Shown here piece by piece: positions 7,596-16,209 of a DNA stretch of 64,000 nucleotides. The stretch is from Flaviflagellibacter deserti. GTDB taxonomy: Bacteria > Pseudomonadota > Alphaproteobacteria > Rhizobiales > Methylopilaceae. The position numbers were made by a program, and so were the translations under genes. Position 1 is the first letter of the stretch, and the number at the start of each line of letters is the position of its first letter. Below the pieces are notes generated by a model. That model had not been told where the DNA came from and did no database searches. It saw only the letters and a program-made list of their open reading frames with translations. Where the stretch lies: positions 124,001 to 188,000 of the forward strand of contig NZ_JBHSJF010000002.1 of assembly GCF_042652085.1 (NCBI RefSeq). Direction: 5' to 3'.

Positions 7596-8735
7596 ATGCA
7601 ATGGCCGATCTTCATTGCCTATACCGCGATCGTCTGGCTGATCTTCGTGAAGCTCCGGCTGCTCCGGCTGACCTTCGCTTGGGCGATGCTGTTCGCGGCG
7701 GCCGGGCCGCTCATTTTCTTCTTCGTTCTGATGGCGATGAATTTCTACCATCCCGGAACGTCAGACGTTCAGGTGCTGCATAGGGTCGTGCAGATCGCGC
7801 CCCGCATATCCAAGCCTGGTCGAGTGTCCGTGGTCGTGGTCGAGGCGAACGCGCCGTTGAAGAAGGGCGACCTGCTGTTCCGCGTCGATCCCAAGCCGTT
7901 CCAGTTCGAGGTCAGCAGGCTCGAGGCCGCGCTCGCGGCATCCGAGCAGAGCGTGCCTGAACTGCAGAGCGCGCTCAATGCGGCCAAAGCTTCGCGGGCG
8001 CGGGCACAGGCGCAGCTCGAACTCGCGCAGATGACCTACGAGCGCCAGTCGGACCTGCTCCGGCAGAAGGTCGTGGCGCAGGCGACGGTCGACAACGCCC
8101 AGCGCGATCTCGACGCTGCCCGCCAGTCCGAAGCTGCGGCGGCCGCCGGAGAGGAGGGCGCGCGGCTGCAGCTTGAATCGACGATAGGCGGCGTCAACAC
8201 CTCCGTCGCGCAGGTTCGCCAGCAACTTGCCTCGGCACAGGACGATCTTGCCGAGACCGTGGTCAAAGCGCCTTGCGACGGCTTCGTCTCGAACGTGAAC
8301 ATCCTACCCGGCCAGATCGTCAGCGGCGCAGCGGCGGTGATGCCGTTCGTCTGCGATCAGGAGCCGGACGAGCGTGGCAAGGTCATCGCGACATTCGCGC
8401 AATCGGCCTTTCTCGGCGTCCATGCGGGCGACGAGGCCGAGGTGATCTTCAGCATGTATCCGGGACAGGTATTTCCGGCGAAGGTGCTCTATGCGGTCGA
8501 CATCACGAGCGGCGGCCAGATCGGCGTCGGAGGGGTGATCCCGACAATCACCGGCCAGACCGCCCCGCCACGCTTCGCGGCGGTTCTGAGGCTGGACGAC
8601 CCGAACATCCGAATACCGGCCGGAGCCCATGGCTCGGGTGCGGTCTATACCGACCGGGTGCCGTTCGCCGCGATGTTCCGCAAAGGCTTGGTTCGGACCG
8701 ATACGATCGTCAATTATCTGGCCTGGGGAACGTGA
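7596..8735 (+). CDS. HlyD-family membrane fusion protein (YiaV-like)
   Basis: A 379-residue periplasmic adaptor. Two hydrophobic N-terminal segments (about 5-20 and 27-48) anchor it. The barrel-sandwich half follows (RVVQIAPRISKPGRV), then a long alpha-helical hairpin (about 105-210) rich in Ala, Gln and Glu, then the second lipoyl half (TVVKAPCDGFVSNVNILPGQ) and a beta-barrel domain. Adaptors of this type bridge an inner-membrane transporter and an outer-membrane channel. No pump or TolC gene is next to it, so its partner is unknown; E. coli YiaV is in the same situation. AAGGGG precedes the ATG. Confidence 0.88.
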   Translation: MQWPIFIAYTAIVWLIFVKLRLLRLTFAWAMLFAAAGPLIFFFVLMAMNFYHPGTSDVQVLHRVVQIAPRISKPGRVSVVVVEANAPLKKGDLLFRVDPKPFQFEVSRLEAALAASEQSVPELQSALNAAKASRARAQAQLELAQMTYERQSDLLRQKVVAQATVDNAQRDLDAARQSEAAAAAGEEGARLQLESTIGGVNTSVAQVRQQLASAQDDLAETVVKAPCDGFVSNVNILPGQIVSGAAAVMPFVCDQEPDERGKVIATFAQSAFLGVHAGDEAEVIFSMYPGQVFPAKVLYAVDITSGGQIGVGGVIPTITGQTAPPRFAAVLRLDDPNIRIPAGAHGSGAVYTDRVPFAAMFRKGLVRTDTIVNYLAWGT

Positions 8736-8760
8736 GGAGCGGACCGGCGGCGGCTTCGGC

Positions 8761-9561
8761 TCATTGCGCTGGGACGGGGTCGCCTTCGAGTACGTCGTCC
8801 AGCGCTGCCAGGGATGGAATCGCGATTTCTTCCGGCGGCTTCCCGGGCGCGGCCGCCTGGCCGAATTGAACGACCGCGACCCTTCCGTCCGTGACGTAGC
8901 GGTCACCTTCCGCATTGCGGCTCTCGGTTCCCGCGGGTTCGACGGTCAGGCGATAAACGGCCGACGCCAATCCCAGCTTGATGAAGTCCTTCACCAGGCC
9001 GTCGCGTTCGAGATCGACGTTCGGCGCTATGCGGTGCGTAACCGCTCCGGTGTAGTGGCTGAAGCCGACGCCCTCGTCGAAACTTGCCGAACCCAACCAG
9101 ATCGCACGCTCTTCGCCGGCCGTCTGGTAGACGTTCCAGAAGCGCACATGATGCCGGCTGTCGGCGCTGATGCCCGACGCTTTCTCGAAGGCCAGGTCTT
9201 CGCGCCGGTTGTCGTAGAAGAGATTGCTGACCGGAGCGTCCGGGTCGGCACGATTGAGCAGGACGCTCTCGACGATCCCTATGCTCGACCGCAGCGTAAT
9301 GGCATTCGCCGGGCTCCATCCGACATCGTGAAGATTGCGGATGACGTCCGCCTTCGTCCCGATGAGGCCGATATTGATCGGATCGCCGGGGATTCCGTCC
9401 GCATTGCGAGTGATGAACGGCAGCTCGGCCAGGGCATGACGACGCTCGTAGCGCGCCCACAGATCCGGGAGGATCAGATAGGCGAGCAGACCGTAGCCGA
9501 TCGCAAGGATCAGCAGCGTTCGGGTCTTGTGATGCCGAGCCTGTAAAAGCCGGAACGTCAC
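8761..9561 (-). CDS. LssY C-terminal-domain membrane protein
   Basis: A 266-residue protein with one N-terminal membrane helix (residues 15-33, LLILAIGYGLLAYLILPDLW), followed by a soluble domain. That domain contains PINIGLIGTKADVIRNLHDVGW, then a serine/alanine core and VGFSHYTGAVTHRI. It matches the LssY_C family, found fused to or beside phosphatases and membrane transport proteins. The function is unknown. It converges on the HlyD-family gene with 25 nt between the stops. Confidence 0.8.
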   Translation of the reverse strand: MTFRLLQARHHKTRTLLILAIGYGLLAYLILPDLWARYERRHALAELPFITRNADGIPGDPINIGLIGTKADVIRNLHDVGWSPANAITLRSSIGIVESVLLNRADPDAPVSNLFYDNRREDLAFEKASGISADSRHHVRFWNVYQTAGEERAIWLGSASFDEGVGFSHYTGAVTHRIAPNVDLERDGLVKDFIKLGLASAVYRLTVEPAGTESRNAEGDRYVTDGRVAVVQFGQAAAPGKPPEEIAIPSLAALDDVLEGDPVPAQ

Positions 9562-9614
9562 CTTCGGCCCCCTGTCGGCGCCGCACGCCGCAGGAGATCT
9601 CGTGGTGCCTGGGC

Positions 9615-9815
9615 TCAGTCCGCCGAAACCATCATCTGTCTGACGGCGCGCCAGCGCCAGAGCTCTTCAAGATTCCGGTAGTAGGAGCTTTCGTCGGAGG
9701 TCTTGGCGCCCTCCGCCAGTTCGGCGAAATGCCGAGCCTGAAGATTGCAGTACTGAGCTTCCTGGATGTGGGTGGCCGCGCCGTCAGCGACAAATGCTGA
9801 GCTTTCTGTCTGCAT
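9615..9815 (-). CDS. Small hypothetical protein
   Basis: A 66-residue soluble protein with no recognised family. It is largely helical in character, with several aromatic residues (AQYCNLQARHFAEL, SSYYRNLEELWRWRAVRQM). There is no signal or membrane segment. A GGGATG-like ribosome site lies upstream. It sits alone between the LssY-C gene and the DUF2066 gene on the same strand. The amino-acid composition supports a real gene, but only moderately. Confidence 0.5.
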   Translation of the reverse strand: MQTESSAFVADGAATHIQEAQYCNLQARHFAELAEGAKTSDESSYYRNLEELWRWRAVRQMMVSAD

Positions 9816-9907
9816 GTCGGTTCATCCCGCTTGAGAGCCGCATGGTTACTGAAGCATGAAACGCGCCGATATAGGGCACGGAGTGGAAGGACAGGTTGTC
9901 GCGGGGG

Positions 9908-10729
9908 TCAGTCCGGTTCTCCGTTACCGGACAGGATCTGGGCCGTTCCCCGGATCGCGGTTCTGAACGCCTCGTCGAAATTGACGCCCTTGATACCCCA
10001 GTGATAGGGCGTGCCGTTGGTCGACAGCCGCCAGTCGGCAATCCATCCAGCGAGCTCGTCGCTGAAGATCAAACTGCCCGCGAGTGCGATGTCGCCACCG
10101 GCCGTTTTCGCGGTGGCGCCCAGCGCATCGAGCTTGGGATCAAGCAGCGAATTGAAGTCGAGCGAGGATTTCCGCAGCAGGCCGTCGCTCGGGAACCCGA
10201 TCGGGATGCCGTAGCGCCTTGCCGCCAGGCCGAACGATTTCCGCTGCAGATCGCCGTAATCGTTCTTGTCCGAAAGCACATAGATCGTGTCGGCGATCTT
10301 CACCGCGAGGAAGATGATGATCCTCGGGCGCGATGCGCTCCAGGGCTGGCGCCCGAGCGCTTCCAGGGCGCCATCGATCCTGGTCTTGTCGTAGTCGATG
10401 GTGATCTCGAACGGGCGGTCTCGCGTGCCTTGCTCGTCGTGCTTCGGGATATCGGCCATCAGGTCGCGGTAGGAATAGAAGCTCGCCGCTTGTGCGCTAT
10501 ACAGCTGATCAACTCGTGGGTCGGAGACGAGCCGGGCGTCTCCCGAGACCTTCACCAGAACATCGCGAAAGCCCTGAAGAAGCGCCGGATTTCTGGTTTC
10601 CTCCCGCTGGCCCGTCACGTTCGCCCAGGCGCGGTAGAGATCGGCCACGGTTTCGTCGGCGTGGCCCGGTAGCGTCGAAAGCAGGAGCGCGGCTGCGAAA
10701 GCCGCCGTCCGGATGATTGTGCCGGTCAT
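9908..10729 (-). CDS. DUF2066 exported protein
   Basis: A 273-residue protein with a signal peptide (hydrophobic residues 7-20, cleavage near GHA-DE). The mature part begins VADLYRAWANVTGQ and continues with ALLQGFRDVLVKVSGD, which is the DUF2066 signature. I chose ATG 10729 over the upstream in-frame ATG because GGAGG lies 8 nt ahead of it. The family is periplasmic and of unknown role. It is divergently transcribed from selO across a 322-nt spacer. Confidence 0.8.
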   Translation of the reverse strand: MTGTIIRTAAFAAALLLSTLPGHADETVADLYRAWANVTGQREETRNPALLQGFRDVLVKVSGDARLVSDPRVDQLYSAQAASFYSYRDLMADIPKHDEQGTRDRPFEITIDYDKTRIDGALEALGRQPWSASRPRIIIFLAVKIADTIYVLSDKNDYGDLQRKSFGLAARRYGIPIGFPSDGLLRKSSLDFNSLLDPKLDALGATAKTAGGDIALAGSLIFSDELAGWIADWRLSTNGTPYHWGIKGVNFDEAFRTAIRGTAQILSGNGEPD

Positions 10730-11051
10730 GGTCACGCCTCCGTCGGTGAGCATGATCCGAGCCGCGTGGACCGGCAATCCTCGATAGGATGGCCTCGAAA
10801 CGGACGGGCCGCCACCTCAGCCACAAGGCGACGGCCCTCGAGCGCGGCTCCGGCTTGCAGGCGGGACGACGGCTCATCGGAAGAAGAGGGCCAGCGTCTC
10901 GAACGGGCAATACGTCATTCGACCCTCCATCCATCGATGGAAGCTGCACAAAAGCATTCTCGCCGGACCGAATCGGCGGTTGCGGCTGCCGATCTCTCGT
11001 CCCATCTCATGATAAGACCGCACTCGGCGGATGCGCCGCCCGGATCCGCAA
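10730..11051. promoter_or_regulatory. Divergent intergenic region between DUF2066 gene and selO
   Basis: These 322 nt must contain both divergent promoters. The one clear structure is a 12-bp perfect palindrome, TCCATCGATGGA, at 10930-10941, roughly central. I see no convincing coding frame and no RNA gene here. Confidence 0.5.
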
Positions 11052-12524
11052 ATGACCGTTCATTTTCCATTCGACAATTCCTATTCGCGCCTGCCCGATC
11101 GCTTCTTCGTGCGCCAGATCCCGGCGGTCGTCGCCGCTCCGAAGCTGATCCGGCTCAACCGCGACCTTGCCGTCGAACTCGGCCTCGATCCCGAGCAGCT
11201 TTCGACTCCCGAAGGCATCGATATTCTAGCCGGCCGGACGATACCTGACGGCGCGGAGCCGATCGCGACCGTGTATGCCGGACATCAGTTCGGAAATTTC
11301 GTCCCGCAGCTCGGAGACGGACGGGCGATCCTGCTGGGCGAGGTTGTCGGCCAAGACGGGATACGGCGCGATATCCAGCTCAAGGGCTCTGGCCGCACGC
11401 CTTTCTCGCGCATGGGCGACGGACGTTCCGCGCTCGGACCGGTGCTGCGCGAATATGTGGTCAGCGAAGCGATGGCGGCTCTGGGCGTCAGGACGACGCG
11501 GTCCCTCGCGGCCGTGTCGACCGGCGAGACGGTGGTTCGCGAGATCCCGCTGCCCGGTGCCGTCCTGACACGGGTCGCCTCCAGCCATATCCGTGTCGGT
11601 ACATTCCAATTTTTTGCGGCCCGGGGCGATTTCGACGCGGTGCGGCTCCTCGCCGATCATGTCATCGCCCGCCATTATCCCGAAGCCGCGGGGGCGGAAC
11701 GACCGTATCAGGCGCTGCTGGAAGCGGTGGTGCGCGCGCAGGCCGATCTCGTCGCGCAGTGGATGCTGATCGGTTTCATCCACGGCGTGATGAACACCGA
11801 CAACATGTCGATCGCCGGCGAGACGATCGATTACGGTCCATGCGCTTTCATGGACGAGTACAATCCACAGACCGTCCTCAGCTCGATCGATGCCTATGGC
11901 CGCTATGCCTACGGCAACCAGCCGAGCATGGCGCACTGGAATCTGGTGCGGCTGGCCGAAACCTTGCTGCCGCTGATGTCGTCCGAGCCCGAGGTCGCGG
12001 TCAAACAGGCGGAAGAAGCGCTCGCGGTATTTGAGACGGTTTTTTCAGACGCTCTGTTCGCCGGACTGTCCCGCAAGCTCGGTCTGTTCGAGGCGCGCGA
12101 CAACGACAGGGAACTCGCGCGCGACCTCCTCAACCTGATGAACGACAACGGCGCCGACTTCACATTGGCATTCCGGGCACTGGCGGATGCAGCCGAGGAG
12201 AACGAGGCTCCGCTGCGCAGCCGTTTCGTCGTCCCGGCGGCACTCGATCCATGGCTGCAAAGGTGGCGGCTCCGGCTCGGCGAGGAGAAGCAGTCCGACG
12301 CCGAACGGTCGGCCGCGATGCGGACGGTGAATCCGATGTACATACCGCGCAATCACCGCATCGAGGCGGTGATCCGGGCCGCGATCGACCACGATGACTT
12401 CGGGCCGTTCCATGAACTCCTGGCCGTGCTTTCGCGTCCCTACGACGATCAGCCGGCATTCGCGCATTACGCGGAGCCGCCCACATCCGAGGAGCGGGTG
12501 CTGCAGACCTTCTGCGGGACCTAG
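11052..12524 (+). CDS. selO: SelO protein AMPylator (YdiU family)
   Basis: A 490-residue pseudokinase-fold enzyme that transfers AMP from ATP to Ser, Thr or Tyr of proteins, a redox-linked activity in E. coli. Family motifs are TVYAGHQFGNFVPQLGDGRA, then LKGSGRTPFSRMGDGRSALG with the nucleotide-binding Lys, then HGVMNTDNMSI with the metal-binding Asn and Asp, and DYGPCAFMDEY. The C-terminus ends FCGT, so the Cys sits where eukaryotic SelO carries selenocysteine. I chose ATG 11052 because homologues begin near MTVHFPFDNSY. The stop overlaps the convergent dehydrogenase by 4 nt. Confidence 0.95.
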   Translation: MTVHFPFDNSYSRLPDRFFVRQIPAVVAAPKLIRLNRDLAVELGLDPEQLSTPEGIDILAGRTIPDGAEPIATVYAGHQFGNFVPQLGDGRAILLGEVVGQDGIRRDIQLKGSGRTPFSRMGDGRSALGPVLREYVVSEAMAALGVRTTRSLAAVSTGETVVREIPLPGAVLTRVASSHIRVGTFQFFAARGDFDAVRLLADHVIARHYPEAAGAERPYQALLEAVVRAQADLVAQWMLIGFIHGVMNTDNMSIAGETIDYGPCAFMDEYNPQTVLSSIDAYGRYAYGNQPSMAHWNLVRLAETLLPLMSSEPEVAVKQAEEALAVFETVFSDALFAGLSRKLGLFEARDNDRELARDLLNLMNDNGADFTLAFRALADAAEENEAPLRSRFVVPAALDPWLQRWRLRLGEEKQSDAERSAAMRTVNPMYIPRNHRIEAVIRAAIDHDDFGPFHELLAVLSRPYDDQPAFAHYAEPPTSEERVLQTFCGT

Positions 12525-13498
12525 CGCGTTCCCGGAATGACGATGTCGTCTGCCGGCAACGGTTCGCCTTTCGAATGGCGAACGATGTTCGCAAACCAGT
12601 AGTCGACGCCCGGCTCGATCGTATCGCTCGCATTCGCCGCGTTGTGAGGCGTGAAGACGACATTATCGAGCTTGAGCAGCGGATTGTCTGCGGGCGTCGG
12701 TTCTTTCTCGAAGACGTCGAGACCGGCCCCGCCGATGACTCCGTTGGTCAGGGCCCAAAGAAGGTCGGTCTCGTTGACGATGCCGCCACGCGCCGTGTTG
12801 ATCAGCAATGCGGTCGACTTCATCGCCTCGAGTTCAGGGCGGGCAATGAGATTGCGCGTTTCCGGGGTCAGCGGACAGTGGAGCGAGACGATGTCGGAGC
12901 GCTCCAGAATCTCATCGACCGAGGCGTAGGTGATGCCAAGGGCGAGCTCCTCCGCATCCGGCAGCCGGGTGCGCTTGCTATAGAGAACCTCGCAATCGAA
13001 GCCCTTTACCCGTTTGGCGACGAGCGCGGCGATCGTGCCGTAGCCGATGAGCCCCACCGTCTTCTCCGTCAGCAGGGAGATCTCGGGCCACAGCGCCTGC
13101 TTGATCCAGCGGCCGTCCCTGAGCGCGCTGTCGGCCTTCGGGATGCGGCGAAGGGCGGCGAGCATCAGGCCGACTGCGTGGTCGGCGACCGTCGCGGCAT
13201 TGCTGCCGGGAATGCGGAGGACGGCGATGCCGAGCTCGCGGCAGGTCTCCAGCGGCACACCGTCGACACCGACGCCCCAGCGGTGCAGGAGCTTGAGCCT
13301 GGCCGCGGCCTGGATAACTTCGGACGGAACGGCGAGGCCGAACGCAACGGCGTAATCGGCATCAGCGATGTGGTTCTTGAGGACGCCTGGATCGGTCGAG
13401 GGAACGAACGAGAACGCGAAGCCTGCAGGAACGCGGGCGCTGATCCGCGCGGCGATGTCAGCCGCGAGCGGCTGCAGGAACAGGATTTTCTGGGTCAC
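12521..13498 (-). CDS. D-isomer-specific 2-hydroxyacid dehydrogenase
   Basis: A 325-residue NAD(P)-dependent oxidoreductase of 2-hydroxy acids. A Rossmann motif VGLIGYGTIAALVA starts near residue 150. The catalytic Arg lies in LLINTARGGIVNE, and the catalytic His is in VFTPHNAANASD. Phosphoglycerate, glyoxylate or other substrates cannot be told apart from sequence alone; no C-terminal ACT domain is present, so it is not a typical SerA. The start is a GTG at 13498, 7 nt after the stop of the Rdx gene, so the two are probably co-transcribed. Confidence 0.88.
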   Translation of the reverse strand: MTQKILFLQPLAADIAARISARVPAGFAFSFVPSTDPGVLKNHIADADYAVAFGLAVPSEVIQAAARLKLLHRWGVGVDGVPLETCRELGIAVLRIPGSNAATVADHAVGLMLAALRRIPKADSALRDGRWIKQALWPEISLLTEKTVGLIGYGTIAALVAKRVKGFDCEVLYSKRTRLPDAEELALGITYASVDEILERSDIVSLHCPLTPETRNLIARPELEAMKSTALLINTARGGIVNETDLLWALTNGVIGGAGLDVFEKEPTPADNPLLKLDNVVFTPHNAANASDTIEPGVDYWFANIVRHSKGEPLPADDIVIPGTR

Positions 13499-13505
13499 GA
13501 TTGGA

Positions 13506-13835
13506 TCATTCGGGAAGCGGATCTGGAGAGCTGCGATCGATATGACCGAGATCGCGCCACGGAGCCAGGCGGTCGCGGACGCGCTGCTTGAGCGTCTTGG
13601 CATCGGGGAAGCCGCCGTCGACCTTTCGATCCCAGATCACCTCCTCGTCATAGGCGATCTGGAACATGCCGCCGGTCCGGGGAACGAGCGAAACCTCGCC
13701 GAGATCGGGGCCGAAGGTCGACAGGAGCTCCTGCGCCATCCAGGCGGCGCGGAGCAGCCATTGGCACTGATAGCAGTAATAGATCGTGATTTTGGGCGGT
13801 GCGGCAGGATGTTGCGGGATGGGGGTGTCAGTCAT
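13506..13835 (-). CDS. Rdx (SelW/SelT/SelH) family thioredoxin-like protein
   Basis: A 109-residue protein of the selenoprotein W-type family, in the cysteine form. The redox motif is Cys21-Tyr-Gln-Cys24 in YYCYQCQWLLRAAWMAQELL, and the TGGMFQIAYD and IWDRKVDGGFPD motifs follow. The bacterial members are thought to act as thiol oxidoreductases. The start ATG 13835 gives the expected length. It sits 5' of the dehydrogenase in a two-gene unit and 1.0 kb from selO, another family whose eukaryotic members use selenocysteine. Confidence 0.9.
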   Translation of the reverse strand: MTDTPIPQHPAAPPKITIYYCYQCQWLLRAAWMAQELLSTFGPDLGEVSLVPRTGGMFQIAYDEEVIWDRKVDGGFPDAKTLKQRVRDRLAPWRDLGHIDRSSPDPLPE

Positions 13836-13955
13836 CAAATTCGGTCTTCCATCTTGACCACTTCGGCCGGCTCTCATACCTCGACCGCCGGGCGCTTCTT
13901 GCGCCAACCATTCCTACTGGCCGGATCGGGCCGTAACAAACGATTGGGAACAACG

Positions 13956-14297
13956 ATGAGCGCAGCAGTGAAGGCGAAGTACGCCGGCGACAAGGCACCC
14001 GTGGTCCAGTTTCTCAAGACGCTGGACGGACTGATCCACGAAGGCAAGTTTCGTGAGGCGGCGGAGAGCTTCAAGAAGTTCGAAGAAGACAATCGTGATT
14101 CCGATTTCATGGTCGAGGAAGCTATTCCTTTCCGGGTCCAGAATTACCTGTCGCATACGATTGGCGCGACCGCGTTCGTGAAGTATACGCTGCGTCATTC
14201 GACCTGGGCGGTGGAATTGACCCGCGCTTTCCACGATCCGGAGAAATTCGATACGTTCGTCAAGAACGCCGCGGCCGAGGTCAAGAAGCTCGCCTGA
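13956..14297 (+). CDS. Conserved-looking hypothetical protein, helical
   Basis: A 113-residue soluble, helical protein without a family I can name. The middle is FKKFEEDNRDSDFMVEEAIPF and the end is a lysine-rich helix. There is no signal peptide or membrane segment. The gene is divergent from the Rdx gene with a 120-nt spacer. A bidirectional-looking terminator follows 50 nt after the stop. Balanced codon use and a defined 5' region support it. Confidence 0.7.
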   Translation: MSAAVKAKYAGDKAPVVQFLKTLDGLIHEGKFREAAESFKKFEEDNRDSDFMVEEAIPFRVQNYLSHTIGATAFVKYTLRHSTWAVELTRAFHDPEKFDTFVKNAAAEVKKLA

Positions 14298-14346
14298 TGT
14301 GAACCGGCATGTGCACGGATGTGCACTGTCGGGCATGTTGAGAACC

Positions 14347-14377
14347 AAAAGGGCCGCGTGAGCGGCCCTTTTCGTTT
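14347..14377. terminator. Bidirectional terminator between convergent genes
   Basis: An 11-bp perfect stem (AAAAGGGCCGC with GCGGCCCTTTT) closes a GTGA loop and is followed by CGTTTTT. The A-run on the left arm gives a U-run on the other strand, so it can serve both the hypothetical gene at 13956 and the metallo-hydrolase gene. Confidence 0.9.
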
Positions 14378-14380
14378 TTG

Positions 14381-15319
14381 TCAGATCGACTGGCTCCAGG
14401 GCTCGGCGACATAGCCGTAGGCGCCGCCGATCCGGACGATCCTGCCGACGCCCGGGAATGGCAGATGCGCGCCGGTGATCGCGAGCTTGTCTGTCGCGGC
14501 TTGGTCGAGCACCTTCTTGCGCGTCTCGACCGCCATCGCCGGATCGACGTCGTACGCGATCGAGCGCGAGGGTTCGGGAATCTGCAGCGCCGCATTGTGC
14601 GCGATGTCGCCCCAGATCAGGAGCTGCGCGCCGCCGGAGGCGATGCGGAACATCGTATGGCCGGGCGTATGGCCGGGCGCCGGCTCGGCGGTGACGCCGG
14701 AAACGACCTCGCCGGTGCGGAAGGTCTGGATCCGGCCCGCGCCCCTGTAGGGCTTCAGCTTGGTCTCGATCAGCTTGAACTGGCCTTTCATCCCCTCCGG
14801 CGCCTTGGCGAGGTTCTCGGCGCTCGACCAGAAGGCGAGCTCGGCCTCGGCGACGCGGACGACCGCGTTCGGGAAGACGGCCTGACCGCCCGCGGTGAGG
14901 CCCGAGCAATGGTCGCCGTGGAGATGGGTCAAGACGACGATGTCGACCTGGTCGAGCGCATAGCCGGCGGCGAGCAGGTTGGACGACAGCTTGCCGAGCG
15001 AGTCCGTCAGCCCCGAGCCACCTGAATCGATCAGGATCAGCCGGTCGCCGGTATTGATCAGCCAGCCATTGACCGAGGTCTTCACGGTGTCGGCGCCGAG
15101 CACCGACTGTGCCGACGGATCGCCGGTGAAGAGCTTGGTGCCGAGCGGGATGAAGCCGTCGGCGAGAATTGTGACTTCGGAAGAGCCGACCGTCAGCCGG
15201 TAATAGCCGGGCGCCTGGACGCCGAGCTTCGGAGCCCTGGCGAGGGCAGGGAGCGAAAAGGTCGATGCCAGCGCGCCGCCAAGCGCGCCGAAAGTGAGGG
15301 AACGCCGGGTGATGAGCAT
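14381..15319 (-). CDS. Tat-exported MBL-fold metallo-hydrolase
   Basis: A 312-residue metallo-beta-lactamase-fold hydrolase. The N-terminus has a twin-arginine motif (TRRSLTFGAL) and a hydrophobic stretch, with likely cleavage near ALARA. The zinc-binding motif is LTHLHGDHCSGL, followed by APGHTPGHTMFRI and GDIAHN, giving a complete dinuclear site. Export via Tat fits a cofactor-bearing periplasmic enzyme. The substrate is not evident. I chose the start at 15319 because the upstream extension lacks signal character. Confidence 0.9.
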   Translation of the reverse strand: MLITRRSLTFGALGGALASTFSLPALARAPKLGVQAPGYYRLTVGSSEVTILADGFIPLGTKLFTGDPSAQSVLGADTVKTSVNGWLINTGDRLILIDSGGSGLTDSLGKLSSNLLAAGYALDQVDIVVLTHLHGDHCSGLTAGGQAVFPNAVVRVAEAELAFWSSAENLAKAPEGMKGQFKLIETKLKPYRGAGRIQTFRTGEVVSGVTAEPAPGHTPGHTMFRIASGGAQLLIWGDIAHNAALQIPEPSRSIAYDVDPAMAVETRKKVLDQAATDKLAITGAHLPFPGVGRIVRIGGAYGYVAEPWSQSI

Positions 15320-15408
15320 GCTTGATCTCGCCGCATCGTGGATAGGCGGGGTTCTACATCGGCTCAGGGTCAGGTGTAAGCAAGACAAGGTTGCGGATTT
15401 TTGACCGC

Positions 15409-15777
15409 TCAATCCACGAGAGACGCCGCGAAGGCGCTCGCGACCCGTGCGGCGAGGTCGGCCAGCACGCGTTCCGGCTCGGCCAGGATGACGGCGACCG
15501 GATAGCGCGCGACCTCGAAGCCCAGGCGCTCGAAATAGGCGCGGCGGTCGCGGTCCTGCAGCCGGTCGACATGGGTCGGGGCGATCTCGATGATCAGCAT
15601 CGGATCATGGCTGAGGAATTCGGCGGTGAACGGTCCGATCGGCACCTGACGGCGGAATTCCAGTCCGTCCATGCTTTCCTCGGAGAGCAGGGCCCAGAGT
15701 TTGCGCTCGGCGTCGGTCGGCTCCCGGCGCGCCATGCGGGCGCCGAACAGCGAGACGGGGCGGTTCACATCGACCAT
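15409..15777 (-). CDS. DUF559 protein (endonuclease-like fold)
   Basis: A 122-residue DUF559 protein, related in fold to very-short-patch-repair and restriction endonucleases. It has REPTDAERKLWALL, then LEFRRQVPIGPFTAEFLS and a core IIEIAPTHVDRLQDRDRRAYFERLGF. The canonical core reads D-E-x-D/G-x-H, and here IEIAPTH keeps the Glu and His in altered spacing, so catalysis is uncertain. GGAGG lies 5 nt before the ATG. It stands alone between the MBL-fold gene and a DUF1236 gene, without a methylase. Confidence 0.8.
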   Translation of the reverse strand: MVDVNRPVSLFGARMARREPTDAERKLWALLSEESMDGLEFRRQVPIGPFTAEFLSHDPMLIIEIAPTHVDRLQDRDRRAYFERLGFEVARYPVAVILAEPERVLADLAARVASAFAASLVD

Positions 15778-15829
15778 CTGGCCTCCGATGAGGCCCGGTC
15801 CGGCGATGAGCCGGACCGGGCGCTCGGTG

Positions 15830-16114
15830 TTATTCTACCACTTCGATCACGCGGCGCGTAGACGGCTCCACGATGACGCGCTTGTTGTTGACCACGGCGT
15901 AGCTGTAGCTGCGCGCGCTCGGGATCGTGTGGAACTCGACGGTCGGCGGCAGGACGCTGCCGACGGCGATCGCGCCGTCATATTCGACCGAGGAGGCACG
16001 GCCTTCCTGGACCACATAGGAGCGGACCTCTGGCGTCACCTCGATGAGGGCCTGGGCCGCGGCGGTACCGGCGCTGACCGCGATGAGCGCGGCGCCGAGA
16101 ATGAGCGTCTTCAT
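15830..16114 (-). CDS. DUF1236 exported protein
   Basis: A 94-residue periplasmic protein. The signal peptide is MKTLILGAALIAVSAGTAAA with cleavage before Q21. The mature chain has one DUF1236 unit ending YAVVNNKRVIVEPSTRRVIEV. The family is widespread in Hyphomicrobiales and has no assigned role. GGGAGAG precedes the ATG. Confidence 0.85.
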   Translation of the reverse strand: MKTLILGAALIAVSAGTAAAQALIEVTPEVRSYVVQEGRASSVEYDGAIAVGSVLPPTVEFHTIPSARSYSYAVVNNKRVIVEPSTRRVIEVVE

Positions 16115-16209
16115 GTCGTCTCTCCCTGAGCTAATGCCCTGCCAAGCAACGGGCGAGACCGACGAGGGTTCCCGTTTCGCGTTTTGGGGGAGGGATCGCT
16201 GACAAGCGA

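Noticed and set aside
13368..13955. Long N-terminal extension of the hypothetical protein at 13956
   Set aside because: It is antisense to the Rdx gene, which has a clear CxxC motif. The ATG at 13956 gives a consistent protein.
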